Counted from the stretch's first letter, positions 50,001 to 60,039 are shown. The stretch: 64,000 bases of DNA from Membranipora membranacea (GCA_914767715.1 OU612072.1:24554001-24618000), one strand, 5' to 3'. Numbers and translations: made by a program. The notes: generated from the letters alone by a model not told the origin.

Positions 50001-52242
50001 CATATTTGGTTAGTACATTGACTCTTACTAACGCTACCTCCGTATTCGTTGAGGCAATTATTAATCCCTACAGCCTGCAACTTTTCATTGCAATATAGTA
50101 AATCTCTGCTTTAGCTGATAAGAAGTTTGTAAGAGATCATTCTCCCAACAATGTTCGCATGGCATAGTAATAGAGTTACGGTGATTTGAGTGACAAAATG
50201 TTGAAGTAACATTTTGTCTAAGTAACAGAGTGTCTGAATTAAACAGTGTCTGAGTTAAACAGTGTTTGAGCTACAATTGTTTGAGTTACTGAGTGTTGGA
50301 GTTATAGATTGATTTGATGAATTATTTTATCTGATTACAGGGTTACATGAGACTGAGGATGAGATTGAGAGGCCGTTAGAGTTACAGCCCCCACCTCCTC
50401 TACCTCCCCGCCGTACCAGCACTCTTAACTCAGTCAGCGATATAGACAGCGCTCTAGGCAGCGACTCGTTCACTCCTCCACCCTCAGCCAATGAGAGTGT
50501 GAGCAGCTTTAGTAGTGGAGTAGGCAGCGCCTTCTCTAACCTGTCCATTAACAGCTTACACAGACAATATCCTCTCGGTGGCAGGATCAGAGGTCGTGAC
50601 CTCGACCTTGACCCTGGTCGTGAGGCACCTCCTGATTTACCGCCTAGATTGCCGTACAGATCGAGCGTACCTAATATACCCATACCGAGCCATGTGGACA
50701 CAGATATACCGCCTAGAGTACCTCCAAGACCTCCGAGGTCTCGTGGTATTGAGAGGTAAGCATCATTATCTGACACAAATATATGTTTCGAAAAATTGAT
50801 TATTAAGATTCGGTGAGATAATTGTTCATGTTGATATCGCAAAAAGAAATGTCTTGTGGGATTCCCAGGTTTCCTTGCGTTCTGGGTACGTGATTTCTCT
50901 GGCTTGAGTAAATTAGATGAAATGTCAAAGATTGCGATTTATGAATACGACTTTATCCGCTTTTAGGAGCTCCTCCCATCACAAGTAGTTGTAATATTCT
51001 CGGTAAGGTCAATATTGTTATCACACTACTGAGTTACTCTTTAATAAAAGTTAGGCTGCTATAATACTATAAAGTTAGTCTCAAGGATATGGAGTTCTCA
51101 TCCATCTCCTTGATCTCACACCCCTGAGGTTATATAGAAACCGGCAGTAACTTTAGGCGGTACGGTACGCTGGTTTACCAACAGAGCTACAATAATGCTT
51201 CGCTGCTGTCAATGACTTGCTTTATGGGACCTGACCACTTTCAACCTACCCCGATTTGGAGGGGATAACTTCTACATTAGAAGCTTTCACCTGCATCAAC
51301 CACCGAATCCCTTACCATTCTAAAATACATTATATTCTTCCAATTTTAATGGCCAAGTATCTGAGCTCTAAATTGTCATTTGTTCAACGCTGTCATGACA
51401 AAGAGGTGCAACTCTGTATGCAGGCAACAATTGATCAACTGCAATATAGGTGTAAGACTGGTTACTCCTGTTATGTTAAAGACAACCATGAGAAGGGCTT
51501 AACATAGATATTCGTCATGAGAATAACAAGGAATAGGAGTAGGAGGTGGCTCAGTTGGTAAGATCGCCGGACTTCAATACACAAGTGTTTAAGGTCGCGG
51601 GTTTGAATCCCACTGCAGTCCATCTTCTACTGGGGATTGGTTGGCCCCCAGGTGTGCTCCGACCTGCCTGCAAACTGAGAGCAAATTGGCGCAGATATTG
51701 CGGCCTCGCCATTAAGGCATTAATATTTCGCCGCCCATGCCTCGGGATGGCCAAGTGATATGACATAGGATTTTAATCAACCTTTTTTTAATCAAGGGAT
51801 CTATCACACAATCTCTCTATATTGTAATACTGCATGCTCTGTTGTCTAACTAATAATACTGCTGCTACTCTATGATGATAGGTTTGTGTCTAACTAAACA
51901 AACAAAACCACAACCTGACCACAATCCTACATTCTACTGAAGGTACTTCATTTATGAATGACTTGAAATGCAGTCTGATTCGGTAAAACATAATCTACTT
52001 TAAATTCTATAACTCTGCTGAGAAATAGACCACTGTGCCACTGTTGTATGATGTATGCCTAACGTGTCTATTTGTTGATTTTCTTTAGAAGTGGAAGTAT
52101 GCCCGGGCAGACTGAGTCTCGTTATAGTAACAGGAGGAACTCTGGTGATCATGTGAATATGAACGGAGTAACTCCCGGTACGCCCCAACTACCACCTCGA
52201 ACTTACAGACCTCCAAACCACGGCAGACAGAGAAGTCAATAA
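22189..52242 (+). CDS. SOS: Son of sevenless (SOS), Ras/Rac guanine nucleotide exchange factor, complete
   Basis: Twenty-five exons: 22189-22254, 25404-25535, 29581-29712, 31443-31607, 33859-34008, 34738-34833, 35678-35818, 36808-37011, 38304-38458, 39940-40058, 41269-41439, 42651-42765, 43439-43601, 43969-44195, 44577-44679, 45475-45834, 46082-46264, 46616-46733, 47482-47648, 48220-48342, 49128-49265, 49473-49638, 49840-49968, 50341-50755, 52089-52242. Every junction is GT-AG and every phase matches; the total is 1364 codons with TAA, close to human SOS1 (1333). Domain order is the family's: histone folds (about 30-165), DH (205-400), PH (440-548), REM (600-745), CDC25 (780-1022), proline-rich tail. 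SOS is recruited by Grb2 to activated receptors and loads Ras with GTP at the plasma membrane. The start is supported by an in-frame stop at 22165 and by the short N-terminus ending in SLRK before the first conserved intron. Confidence 0.95.
25317..25341. repeat. Short hairpin, CAAGGAGTTA family
   Basis: Perfect 11-bp arms (CAAGGAGTTAG / CTAACTCCTTG) with a 3-base loop, followed by CTTAGACATAGTCAGTGGTC. It lies in SOS intron 1. Confidence 0.8.
25575..25619. repeat. Palindromic repeat, copy 1
   Basis: TATATCTCTGATCGATAGAG followed by AGTGAACTAATTCACTTAG. It is the near reverse complement of 31791-31832 and lies 40 bases after SOS exon 2. Confidence 0.7.
25795..25985. repeat. Degenerate minisatellite, unit about 36 bp
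   Basis: Five or so diverged copies of a unit containing GAGTTTT(C/G)CGGCAGGG and a GAAAAA(A)TACT stretch, in SOS intron 2. Confidence 0.75.
27956..27980. repeat. Short hairpin, CAAGGAGTTA family
   Basis: Perfect 12-bp arms (AACCAAGGAGTT / AACTCCTTGGTT) around one base, followed by TAGCTATAGCTAGCAGTGGTC. The downstream stretch matches that after the hairpin at 25317, so the two are related copies. Confidence 0.8.
30120..30140. repeat. (TA)n microsatellite
   Basis: Short AT dinucleotide run in SOS intron 3. Confidence 0.9.
31791..31832. repeat. Palindromic repeat, copy 2
   Basis: Contains the perfect palindrome AGTGAATTAATTCACT. Its reverse complement matches 25575-25619 at about nine of ten positions. 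It lies in SOS intron 4, about 185 bases after exon 4. Confidence 0.7.
32145..32180. repeat. Perfect 16-bp hairpin
   Basis: Arms CAATGAACTCCCTCTT and AAGAGGGAGTTCATTG with a 4-base loop, in SOS intron 4. Confidence 0.85.
34738..38458 (+). CDS. SOS: SOS exons 6-9: DH (Dbl homology) domain
   Basis: Exon 6 has the conserved [14 protein letters not shown], exon 7 [20 protein letters not shown] and [12 protein letters not shown], exon 8 YDQYM and [15 protein letters not shown], exon 9 the last helix region. This is the Rac-directed or autoinhibitory module. The core is as long as in other SOS proteins. The stretch around [19 protein letters not shown] diverges from vertebrates. Confidence 0.9.
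35894..36080. mobile_element. MITE-like foldback with 19-bp terminal inverted repeats
   Basis: GTTGTCCTCTCTCCAGTTT (35894-35912) and its exact reverse complement (36062-36080) bound a 187-bp segment in SOS intron 7. No target-site duplication is obvious. Confidence 0.6.
37365..37411. repeat. Hairpin with 12-bp arms
   Basis: GGCTGTGTCACT (37365-37376) and AGTGACACAGCC (37400-37411) in SOS intron 8. Confidence 0.75.
37793..37804. repeat. Poly-G run (12 G)
   Basis: Twelve G residues followed by TGGGG in SOS intron 8. Confidence 0.95.
38037..38096. repeat. (TA)n microsatellite
   Basis: About 60 bases of TA dinucleotides with a few interruptions, 210 bases before SOS exon 9. Confidence 0.9.
39770..39885. 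repeat. Degenerate short tandem repeat
   Basis: Diverged units of roughly 16-20 bases built on GACTTGACTCTAAG-like sequence, just upstream of the acceptor of SOS exon 10. Confidence 0.55.
39940..42765 (+). CDS. SOS: SOS exons 10-12: PH domain
   Basis: Exon 10 gives the linker helix ([20 protein letters not shown]) and the first strand, exon 11 strands with [12 protein letters not shown] and [10 protein letters not shown], exon 12 the C-terminal helix with [13 protein letters not shown]. The Trp of that helix, invariant in PH domains, is present. The loop corresponding to the human HGQPRLPG insertion is shorter. Confidence 0.92.
40059..40371. repeat. 46-bp minisatellite carrying the exon 10 donor site
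   Basis: GTAAGTCTGACATAAGT recurs at 40059, 40105, 40151, 40197, 40243, 40289 and 40335, exactly 46 bases apart. From the second copy on, each is preceded by TTTGTACT(G/T)G, nearly identical to the end of SOS exon 10 (TTCGTACTGG). The first copy is the true 5' splice site. Confidence 0.95.
43439..44679 (+). CDS. SOS: SOS exons 13-15: linker and REM domain
   Basis: Exon 13 is the PH-REM linker ending in an acidic segment ([14 protein letters not shown]). Exon 14 has [20 protein letters not shown] and FLTTYRSFC, the REM hallmark. Exon 15 continues [14 protein letters not shown]. This module forms the distal allosteric Ras-GTP site together with CDC25. Confidence 0.95.
45475..48342 (+). CDS. 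SOS: SOS exons 16-20: CDC25 Ras exchange domain
   Basis: Exon 16 carries [17 protein letters not shown] and [14 protein letters not shown]. Exon 17 carries the helical hairpin region ([40 protein letters not shown]). Exon 18 ends PPCVPFFG; exon 19 has LEEGNPDFL and [20 protein letters not shown]. All catalytic landmarks are present. An insertion rich in S/N/G follows the first helix (about 45535-45620). Confidence 0.96.
45951..45990. repeat. (ATGAC)8 microsatellite
   Basis: Eight copies of ATGAC in SOS intron 16. Confidence 0.95.
47629..47825. repeat. 65-bp tandem repeat carrying the exon 19 donor site
   Basis: The exon end CCTCAGTGCAAACTATACAG plus donor GTAAGC is repeated at 65-base spacing. 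The donor position recurs at 47714 (ACAT|GTAAGC) and 47779 (ACAG|ATAAGC, GT lost). A fourth partial copy starts near 47805. Confidence 0.9.
49128..52242 (+). CDS. SOS: SOS exons 21-25: proline-rich C-terminal tail
   Basis: The tail carries several class II SH3 ligands: PPPPLPPRR (50388-50414), [11 protein letters not shown] (about 50627-50656), [11 protein letters not shown] (50705-50739) and PQLPPRTYR (about 52183-52209). In the family these recruit Grb2. Exon 22 adds a TPP-rich run ([14 protein letters not shown]) with many S/T-P sites suited to proline-directed kinases. Exon 23 is Ser/Asn-rich low complexity. Confidence 0.92.
49932..50055. repeat. 40-bp tandem repeat carrying the exon 23 donor site
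   Basis: AGTACAT starts units at 49932, 49972 and 50012. Each ends in a version of TATTCG|GTAAG. The first donor is real, the second reads TATTTG|GTTAG, and the third has lost GT (TATTCG|TTGAG). Confidence 0.9.
50165..50315. repeat. Degenerate GTGTCTGAGTTAAACA repeat
   Basis: Roughly eight diverged units of 15-18 bases (GTGT(T/C)TGAGTTA) just upstream of the SOS exon 24 acceptor. Confidence 0.65.
51540..51765 (+). mobile_element. tRNA-derived SINE, family A, in SOS intron 24
   Basis: A-box GGTGGCTCAGTTGGTAAGA and B-box GGGTTTGAATCCC are followed by a tail with CAGGTGTGCTC (51649-51659), GCAAACTGAGAG, TTGGCGC and CGCCATTAAGGCATTAATA. The same elements occur in the same order in the minus-strand copy at 10.6 kb. 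Confidence 0.85.
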
Positions 52243-52950
52243 CACGATACGAAAATGTAGATACTAATGTTTACGATCATGATGACAATAATGACTGGGC
52301 CTAATAGCTTGGTGGTTCATGTGCTGGCAGACTTGAGTCTGTGCACTAGACCACCTAGGTATGTGCACTAGAAGCCTTGAAAGTCTGTAAACTAGACCCC
52401 ATGGTAATTTTTAGTAAGCTGACATCATTAAAATATGTTGATATTGGATGTATGTATATAAACGTCAGTGTAACACACATATATTTTGACAGTTATTGGC
52501 TAGTTGAGTTTTCAGACTCGGTAATTTTTCTTGTATGTTGTAAATTCTACATTGATCTTGACATGTGGACTACTTTTTTGTGATGCTCTGTAAGGAAGCT
52601 CGTTGCTATTATTTAGCAGCATTGTTAAGAAAAAAGTTTTCTAGCCGTGTGCCAGCAGACTTTTTCTTCTCTTTTTAAATGTATATTGTAGTGGCTAAGA
52701 TATTGCAGATTGAAGTATTTATAATATGCTATTTTTGGGTACTCATTATCTTTGACATAGCTTTTAATGCCTCACTTTTTTAACAACAATACAACAATGT
52801 TTATCGTTCAATGATATGAATGTACTTCAAACAAAACTACTCCCGTTAATAGCCTTGTAGTAAACGATAAAAGTTTGACTCATCAATCGGAAAGCAGGAA
52901 ACCCATTTTCAATGACTTCATGTCACATGACGTAATGTAATAATTCTACA

Positions 52951-54422
52951 AACAAATGGACTATTCTCTCGGAATTGACATCAAGTGAGAGTCAGTTTAT
53001 TTTCTGTACAGGGAGCTGTTTCATGTGGTATTCATTATGCTGACTTTGCCAATACATTCATGTCAGCCAAGCGCGTGTAAGGTAATTATGCTGTGAGTCA
53101 TATTCTCAACATGCCACAAAAATATTATAAACTCTGTGACCTATTTTCTCTCTTTCAAATCAATAAAGAATAGCCTTATTGTTTGTTTACATGAACAAAA
53201 CATTACAACATATTGCGTGTTTTGTCTACCTTTTTTTAAGCCAAAGCTGTGCTCTTTCATGAGCAAGCGTGACTATTTGCTACTTCAATAATAAAAGAGT
53301 TATTCCACAGTAGGTTCTAAGAGTCAACTCCTTGTTCGACAGAGATGAAAACCGATCGATAGAAATTATGGATTGATATCACAAGTTGTTTACTGTGATA
53401 ATATAGTGAACATTGTTTGCAGGGGGGATCGTTTTTCAACAAGTAGATAAGTTGATGTAAAAATGATCTGTGTGGAATAACTTATTGTTTTGTTTGGTTT
53501 GTTCAAAACTATCATATATAACAGTAATGAAAGGCTTATTTTGGTTCTATTCATTGATTCACAAAAGAGTAAGCCTATTTTTAAGGTGTAGTTTTGAATT
53601 TTCACAATAGGTAATGATGCAAGGCAATGTTTCACAATAAATTACTTTTATTGCACCATATCTTGAAATAGAACGGAATGACCTCATATGCTAACATCAA
53701 TATCATGCTAATAGATTGTCATATCCTGCCATATATGAGCTCCATAACAACAGGTTCTCACAGGGTTTGGCCACAAATCATATTTTAGATTGGGGAAATA
53801 ATCACTTGATATATCATTGTACATCAATTTATGGTCAGCTTATTACGTTCGACAGGTCAACCACATTGAATTATTTTACCATCACAATCATAATATCACT
53901 ACTAGAGTAACAATACTGTAAATATTTTAAATTTACTGGGCCTCATTTCGGCTGTCAAGCTGGTTTTTCATTTTTAGATCAGGATTTATTTTTTAGTCAT
54001 ACACTGAAATATCCTTACAATCTATGTTGCATGTCACACTTGTGTGGTCTTGTTATTACCTACTATATCAGACACAAATTTTGTATCAGAATGTCAACCT
54101 GCTCATTTATTCCTGTATACTGTATTCAATTATACATACAAGGCTGAATAAATATTTCTATTAATATAAAGAGTTTATATTTGACTGAACTGAAATGAGA
54201 GGAGTGACATACAAGCATTGAATTGAATGTTACACTATAGGCCAGAACCTGACCTCCGACTCATGACCATTTGTTCATTAGCAATAGGTATTCACAGTCT
54301 TGTTTCTTGACTTCCTGGAAGTGGCATGTGCAATGTACCTAAATTTGTCCTAGTACGCTCTCCCTTGTGGTTTCTTGGTCAAATCTCACCCACCAATGCT
54401 TTGTCAATATGAATGAATCTCA
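52951..54422. repeat. Segmental duplication, proximal copy (internally deleted)
   Basis: Block 1 (52951-53702) matches 56992-57738 and block 2 (53708-54422) matches 59601-60316, with very few differences by eye. Here the two blocks are adjacent; in the distal copy 1862 bp separate them. Block 2 here keeps the last codons of the membrane-protein ORF, but their stop codon is mutated, so it is a pseudogene remnant. The copy begins about 700 bases after the SOS stop. Confidence 0.92.
53162..53167 (+). promoter_or_regulatory. AATAAA, possible SOS poly(A) signal
   Basis: First canonical AATAAA noticed downstream of the SOS stop codon. It lies inside duplicated block 1 (matching 57203-57208), so it may not be the native SOS signal. 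Confidence 0.3.
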
Positions 54423-56991
54423 GTTAATACCTCCAAATGACCAGCGTCGGCTGATTATTGATTGGTGAATACCTATTTTTACTAAAATCGATTAACAACA
54501 CCCGAATTCCGCAAATTTAATCATAATATACTCTAGCGGATATACATGCTGTACTCAAATGTATTCTAGAATATATTTGTCTGAATTCTTTAAGTGTTTG
54601 TAAAGGAACAGGGTTCTTGGTATCATTTTTGAGCTTGAAATGAGATTAAGACAACTATCACACATGCATTTGCATGAAAAATAAGTCTTCAGGGTTACTT
54701 GGTCTGGTAGGTTTGGGGGTTATAAGTTAACACTATTGAGTTGCCTACTCATGCACAGCCCAACTTGTCCAGGCGATTTGTAATGAGACTATTAAGGGGG
54801 AAATACAGTAATATTAGTGACTATTGTGGTCAGATAACAACATTTGCAAATACATGACAAAGTCACTCACAAGTCTGTCGATGACATAAAAGTTTAAATT
54901 TAATGAGTTGAGACCGCTAATCAAAACAACCTTCATTTCTGTTATGAGCCCATGTTGAAGAAGAGATTAGAAGAACCACTGTACCAAAGATTATAAATAC
55001 TGACTGTACATTACAATCAATGACTATGACCCATTCCCTGTCCACAGCTTTTCAAGCGAGTGATATTCATTTCATACCGCTGCGCTTGTTTGCTCTGTTT
55101 AAATAAGATTACACTGGAGCAATGGATTCTTCCTTGCTTATTTCAGATTTACCTAAAAATGGTCCATACAATGCTTTATGGTTAGTACCAAATCTTGCGA
55201 TAATATCTAACACTAGCCCCCAAAATAAGATCCATACTGATGAAATAACTCAAAAACTCGACAAATTAATTTCCTATGTGACTGATGTGTGCTTTGACAT
55301 AGGTTCTCATATGGCATGCTGCACTCAGTCAGTAATATTGATAGTCCATGTTTAGATGTGCTGAGTATCTGTGATGCACAGATGGACAAGATCTGATGTA
55401 AAATAATATAGAAAGTTTCTCAAGGTATTCCACTGCTTACACGATTATCAATACTCCTCTCTTTAGGAGGCAGTCAAATTCATTTACATTTTTCATCACC
55501 CTGAAGTCCGAAATAACTAGATGACAATTTTATTTACTTTAATTTACTTTGTGACTTGTAAATTCCAGTTTTTGATGTAAACAACAAAGTTTACCCGAGA
55601 AAATCTTGTGAGTCCAAACATCAGAATATTTGCAAAAATTGTTGTAAAGATTCTCAAAACTTCAAATCACTCAGTATTAATCATCGCATGCTTTGGATTT
55701 TAACACATCCTAATGCCTGAAATGTCGAGATTTAAAAACAAATTATTTTAGATTTTTGTGCAAATTAGAAAAACATCCAGTCTACATGTGTAAATTTTGT
55801 ATCTTCCATTGAAATTCTATTGAAAGCCACTAATCATAAAGCATAACGGCTGAAGACAGAGTTTGATTGGAATGTCATATCTTAGTATTTATAATCTTCA
55901 ATGCAATCCATGTAGCCACAATCTCATTTATTCATCAAATTAATATAAACAAAACCTTGAAATACTTTAGCCATGTATTGATCTGCCTTTATATTGCCAA
56001 TTTCTATCTCAAGCAGTAACCATGGTTAACAGAAAATGTTGTATCTGTCAAAGCACTGTGGGTTATTTCAAGTGGCCGAAATCATACAGATTTAAACTTA
56101 GTGGTGTGACCAATTAACTAAGTTCATTGGTGTGACTACCTCAGGGACATTTTCCCTATGATAATCACATGGACTCAACATCGATTTGCTACAATTGCCT
56201 CCTGAATGATATTCAATCTCACTCTCACTGGATCTGTTAATCTCCCTATAATTTTCACTCTCGCTGTCGGATGAGCTAGAGTTGTAATTTTTGCCGTGCT
56301 TGATTTCGATCGTTTCAATTATGAAATTTTTTACACTATCCCATTTTACCAGCTAAGCCACATAGCACGGGACAGATTAACTTTGCATTGTATTCACTCA
56401 TTCATTCAATAGATAAATTCTGTGTGGTTTAATATTGTATGCAGGGAATATCAAAACCACTGTGTCATAACAAAAAGTCTTATTTACGAGATACTGTATA
56501 TTCCCATTATAATCTAAGGTACTAAAAAGGTACTATTTTCTACAAGTGATCACAACTCCAAAGGAGAAATATAGTACCTTTTTAGTACCTTCTCATCCCA
56601 ACTTTGAGTGAAAATAATTCTTAACTGGGCCACAGGCTGCTTTTGGACATAGCATAATGTTCTTAACTAGACTGAGACCTCTAGAATGATACCAAAAACC
56701 TGTTTCCTTTACAATCACTTTAAAGAAATATGATTTAATCACCAACAGATCCAAAGTTATTATGAAAAGAAGATTGCATCTTCATGACTTATGATGGCCA
56801 TGACATCATGTCACATGACGTGATGCAATTTAAAGTAAGTTTCGCGCGATAGTGGTGTTGTGAGCTTTCCAATGATGTCTAAAACTAACTAACTGGTATG
56901 TGCCATTACTATACCTTAACGCATTCTATGTTTGAGCGACCGTGTTATGTCCGTATATATATTTCATATTTATAAACTCAATGGACGTAGA
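54423..56991. other. Spacer between the duplicated copies
   Basis: No gene supported. It contains the inverted repeat at 56516-56591. A stretch at about 56797-56825 resembles 52913-52940 (TCATGTCACATGACG core), which suggests that the duplication once reached further left. Confidence 0.45.
56516..56591. repeat. Foldback element with perfect 20-bp arms
   Basis: AAGGTACTAAAAAGGTACTA (56516-56535) and its exact reverse complement (56572-56591). Pairing extends inward with one gap. The loop contains a second small palindrome, CTCCAAAGGAG. Confidence 0.85.
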
Positions 56992-57766
56992 AACAAATGG
57001 ACTATTCTCTCGGAATTGATATCAAGTGAGAGTCAGCTTATTTTCTGTACAGGGAGCTGTTTCATGTGGTATTCATTATGCTGACTTTGCCAATACATTC
57101 AAGTCAGCCAAGCGCGTGTAAGGTAATTATGCTGTGAGTCATTTTCTCAACATGCCACAAAAATATTATAAACTTTGTGACCTATTTTCTCTCTTTCAAA
57201 TCAATAAAGAATAGCCTTATTGTTTGTTTACATGAACAAAACATTACAACATATTGCGTGTTTTGTCTGCGTTTTTTAAGCCAAAGCTGTGCTCATTCAT
57301 GAGCAAGCGTGACTATTGCTACTTCAATAATAAAAGAGTTATTCCACAGTAGGTTCTAAGAGTCAACTCCTTGTTCGACAGAGATGAAAACCGATCGATA
57401 GAAATTATGGATTGATATCACGAGTTGTTTACTGTGATATTGTGAACATTATTTGCAGGGGGGATCGTTTTTCAACAAGTAGATAAGTTGATGTAAAAAT
57501 GATCTGTGTGGAATAACTTATTGTTTTGTTTGGTTTGTTCAAAACTATCATATATAACAGTAATGAAAGGCTTATTTTGGTTCTATTCATTGATTCACAA
57601 AAGAGTAAGCCTATTTTTAAGGTGTAGTTTTGAATTTTCACAATAGGTAATGATGCAAGGCAATGTTTCACAATAAATGACTTTTATTGCACCATATCTT
57701 GAAATAGAACGGAATGACCTCATATGCTAACTTCAATAACATATATAATCATCTTGGTACAACAAG

Positions 57767-57885
57767 ATTCAGCAGAGAGTTGTTGTCAGCACACAAGATA
57801 CAGGTAGCATATAGGTTATATGATCACTGGAGTGAACAGGGATTATCTGATCGTATATGTAGAGGATCCGGCGCACAGACTATCC
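57767..57885 (+). CDS. Candidate exon, unassigned
   Basis: A frame (FSRELLSAHKIQVAYRLYDH and on) is bounded by a possible acceptor (CAACAAG|ATTC) and a good donor (TATCC|GTAAGT). It might be an upstream exon of the membrane-protein gene, but I could not match phases to it. Short and speculative. Confidence 0.2.
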
Positions 57886-58456
57886 GTAAGTCAAATTGAT
57901 TTTTGCTGATTTTCAATTGATGTCTATATATCTCTCCATGTTGCTTGATTGCGTTCGACTTGTAGAGACTACCTGTACATAAGGTACAAATAAATCTGGT
58001 AAAATGACCCAAATATCTTCCACAGGGACTCATGAGCATACATTCAAAGAACTTAAACATGAGTGTTGTCAGCGAAGTGACACTCTAATCTGCTTTAATG
58101 CTTGCTCGTCCTCTTGATTCTGTTGCTCTAACAATAATTTTTCTTTCCTTTGAAGAGAGATTTGAGATCCGGTCGTGAACTTACACAACATCATCTGTTG
58201 CTCAGTGCTGCTATGTAAGATCCTAATAATTTATATGTGTGTTAGAGGTATTGAATTCCCACATGGGAGAATACAACTGGAATCATGATGAATAGATCTC
58301 ACAATGGTTATCAAGCAACAATCGGTATAACAGAATCACTTCTATGCATTCTTCCACTCGGTGCAAATCAATAAAACATTTGGGCAATTTAAAACTGTAT
58401 TGTCTACCATGGAATGATTCAACTCCGCTTTTGACATGTTTGCAGCTGTGTGAAGA

Positions 58457-59680
58457 ATGGAAGTTGTCCAGAGGGCCTTAGAAGTCATGAGTTGTTTCCT
58501 AGAGAACTTTAGTAACGAGACTTGTATGGCAACAGAGTGTATAATGAAGAAAGCGCCGTGTAAGAATGATAGGGATTCACTATGTTCACTTATATGCATT
58601 CTTCTCTGCGTTCTGATTTATATCATCTTTGACATTGGACTCCTGTTATACTGTGTTATAACCTGGAATTTGCCTTTCTCCGCCAACCAACTGGGGTTCA
58701 TTTCGAGTGGCTCAGGGATGGTTATCATAATGATCATAGCAAGCCCTCTCCAAGTTATCAAAATACACAAGTCAGTAAAAATTTGGAGACTAGAGAAGAA
58801 TTTAAAACACACAACGGGTATCTCTTACCTGAATCGCAATGGAGACGCGTCTTTATTCAATAGTCACATTGACAACGATCAAATTTACCAGCTACAACTA
58901 GCACAGTTTTACACCGACGCATGTCAAAGCACTTTACAACTTTCATTACCAATAATTGAAGGAGTTCACGTCATGTTTTGTCTTTTGTTACACTCAGAAT
59001 TTTGCATTTTAGTTGACACCTTGACCATAGTACTTGGCTTTAAAGGCTTTTTGTGGATGGCCTCCGGCCAGAAAAAACCCTTAAAATTCTTTCACAGAAT
59101 GCTGAAAATGCCGGGGAGAGCTCAAGATTGCTTGAGCACAATTAATATGAGGGAAGTGGAAATGAGGCGGAAAAAGAAAAGAATTGTTCTTGTTTTGCTT
59201 AGGCTAATATTCTGTAGTTTAAGTGCCGGAGTTTCATTGTTTTCTTGTGCCTACCTGTTGACCACTCCCCACTGTCATAACATATTCACATTTTTAGAAT
59301 CAAATGAATTCAGTAACCTCCATGGAACTGCTAATGAGACTTGGTCACCTCAGGAGTGGAATCTTTTTCCCCTTCTTTTTCTTCCGGCAGTTGTAACAGG
59401 GATGGCCATTACCCTCATAGCAATATGTAGGTGCAAGAAATTCTTTGGCAATCTCGAAATGAGTGGGAAAATAAAAAACGTCTCAGAAATCAACACTATT
59501 ACTAAAGCTTCAGGGGAGATCGTTTTTCCTAGAGATGATATTAGTATCTTAACTCAATTTAATGTTATCCCTGGAATCTTTCAAAATCAATGTTCAGACC
59601 CTAATAGATTGTCATATCCTGCCATATATGAGCTCCATAACAACAGGTTCTCACAGGGTTTGGCCACAAATCATATTTGA
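58457..59680 (+). CDS. Multi-pass membrane protein, tentatively XK-related-like
   Basis: An intron-free frame of 407 codons. Hydrophobic segments lie at about residues 43-67 (LICILLCVLIYIIFDIGLLL), 79-97, 168-205, 243-268 (VLVLLRLIFCSLSAGVSLFS) and 305-328 (LLFLPAVVTGMAITLIAICR). The cytoplasmic-looking loops are basic (REVEMRRKKKR). A polar-aromatic helix QLQLAQFYTDACQSTLQLSL precedes a membrane hairpin, loosely like the 'ESAPQL..QL' region of XK/XKR lipid scramblases, but the match is weak and I would not assign function on it. NET/NES sequons occur in a Cys-containing loop before the last segment. Whether 58457 is the true start is uncertain. Length is near the XKR range. The last 26 codons lie in duplicated sequence. 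Confidence 0.6.
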   Translation: MEVVQRALEVMSCFLENFSNETCMATECIMKKAPCKNDRDSLCSLICILLCVLIYIIFDIGLLLYCVITWNLPFSANQLGFISSGSGMVIIMIIASPLQVIKIHKSVKIWRLEKNLKHTTGISYLNRNGDASLFNSHIDNDQIYQLQLAQFYTDACQSTLQLSLPIIEGVHVMFCLLLHSEFCILVDTLTIVLGFKGFLWMASGQKKPLKFFHRMLKMPGRAQDCLSTINMREVEMRRKKKRIVLVLLRLIFCSLSAGVSLFSCAYLLTTPHCHNIFTFLESNEFSNLHGTANETWSPQEWNLFPLLFLPAVVTGMAITLIAICRCKKFFGNLEMSGKIKNVSEINTITKASGEIVFPRDDISILTQFNVIPGIFQNQCSDPNRLSYPAIYELHNNRFSQGLATNHI

Positions 59681-60039
59681 GATTGGGGAAATAATCACTT
59701 GATATATCATTGTACATCAATTTATGGTCAGCTTATTACGTTCGACAGGTCAACCACATTGAATTATTTTACCATCACAATCATAATATCACTACTATAG
59801 TAACAATACTGTAAATATTTCAAATTTACTTGGCCTCATTTCGGCTGTCAAGCTGGTTTTTCATTTTTAGATCAGGATTTATTTTTTAGTCATACACTGA
59901 AATATCCTTACAATCTATGTTGCATGTCACACTTGTGTGGTCTTGTTATTACCTACTATATCAGACACAAATTTTGTATCAGAATGTCAACCTGCTCATT
60001 TATTCCTGTATACTGTATTCAATTATACATACAAGGCTG

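Noticed and set aside
53390-53635. Conserved 80-codon minus-strand frame, also at 57429-57671
   Set aside because: Present in both copies only because the DNA is duplicated; it has no domain, and divergence is too low to show coding constraint.
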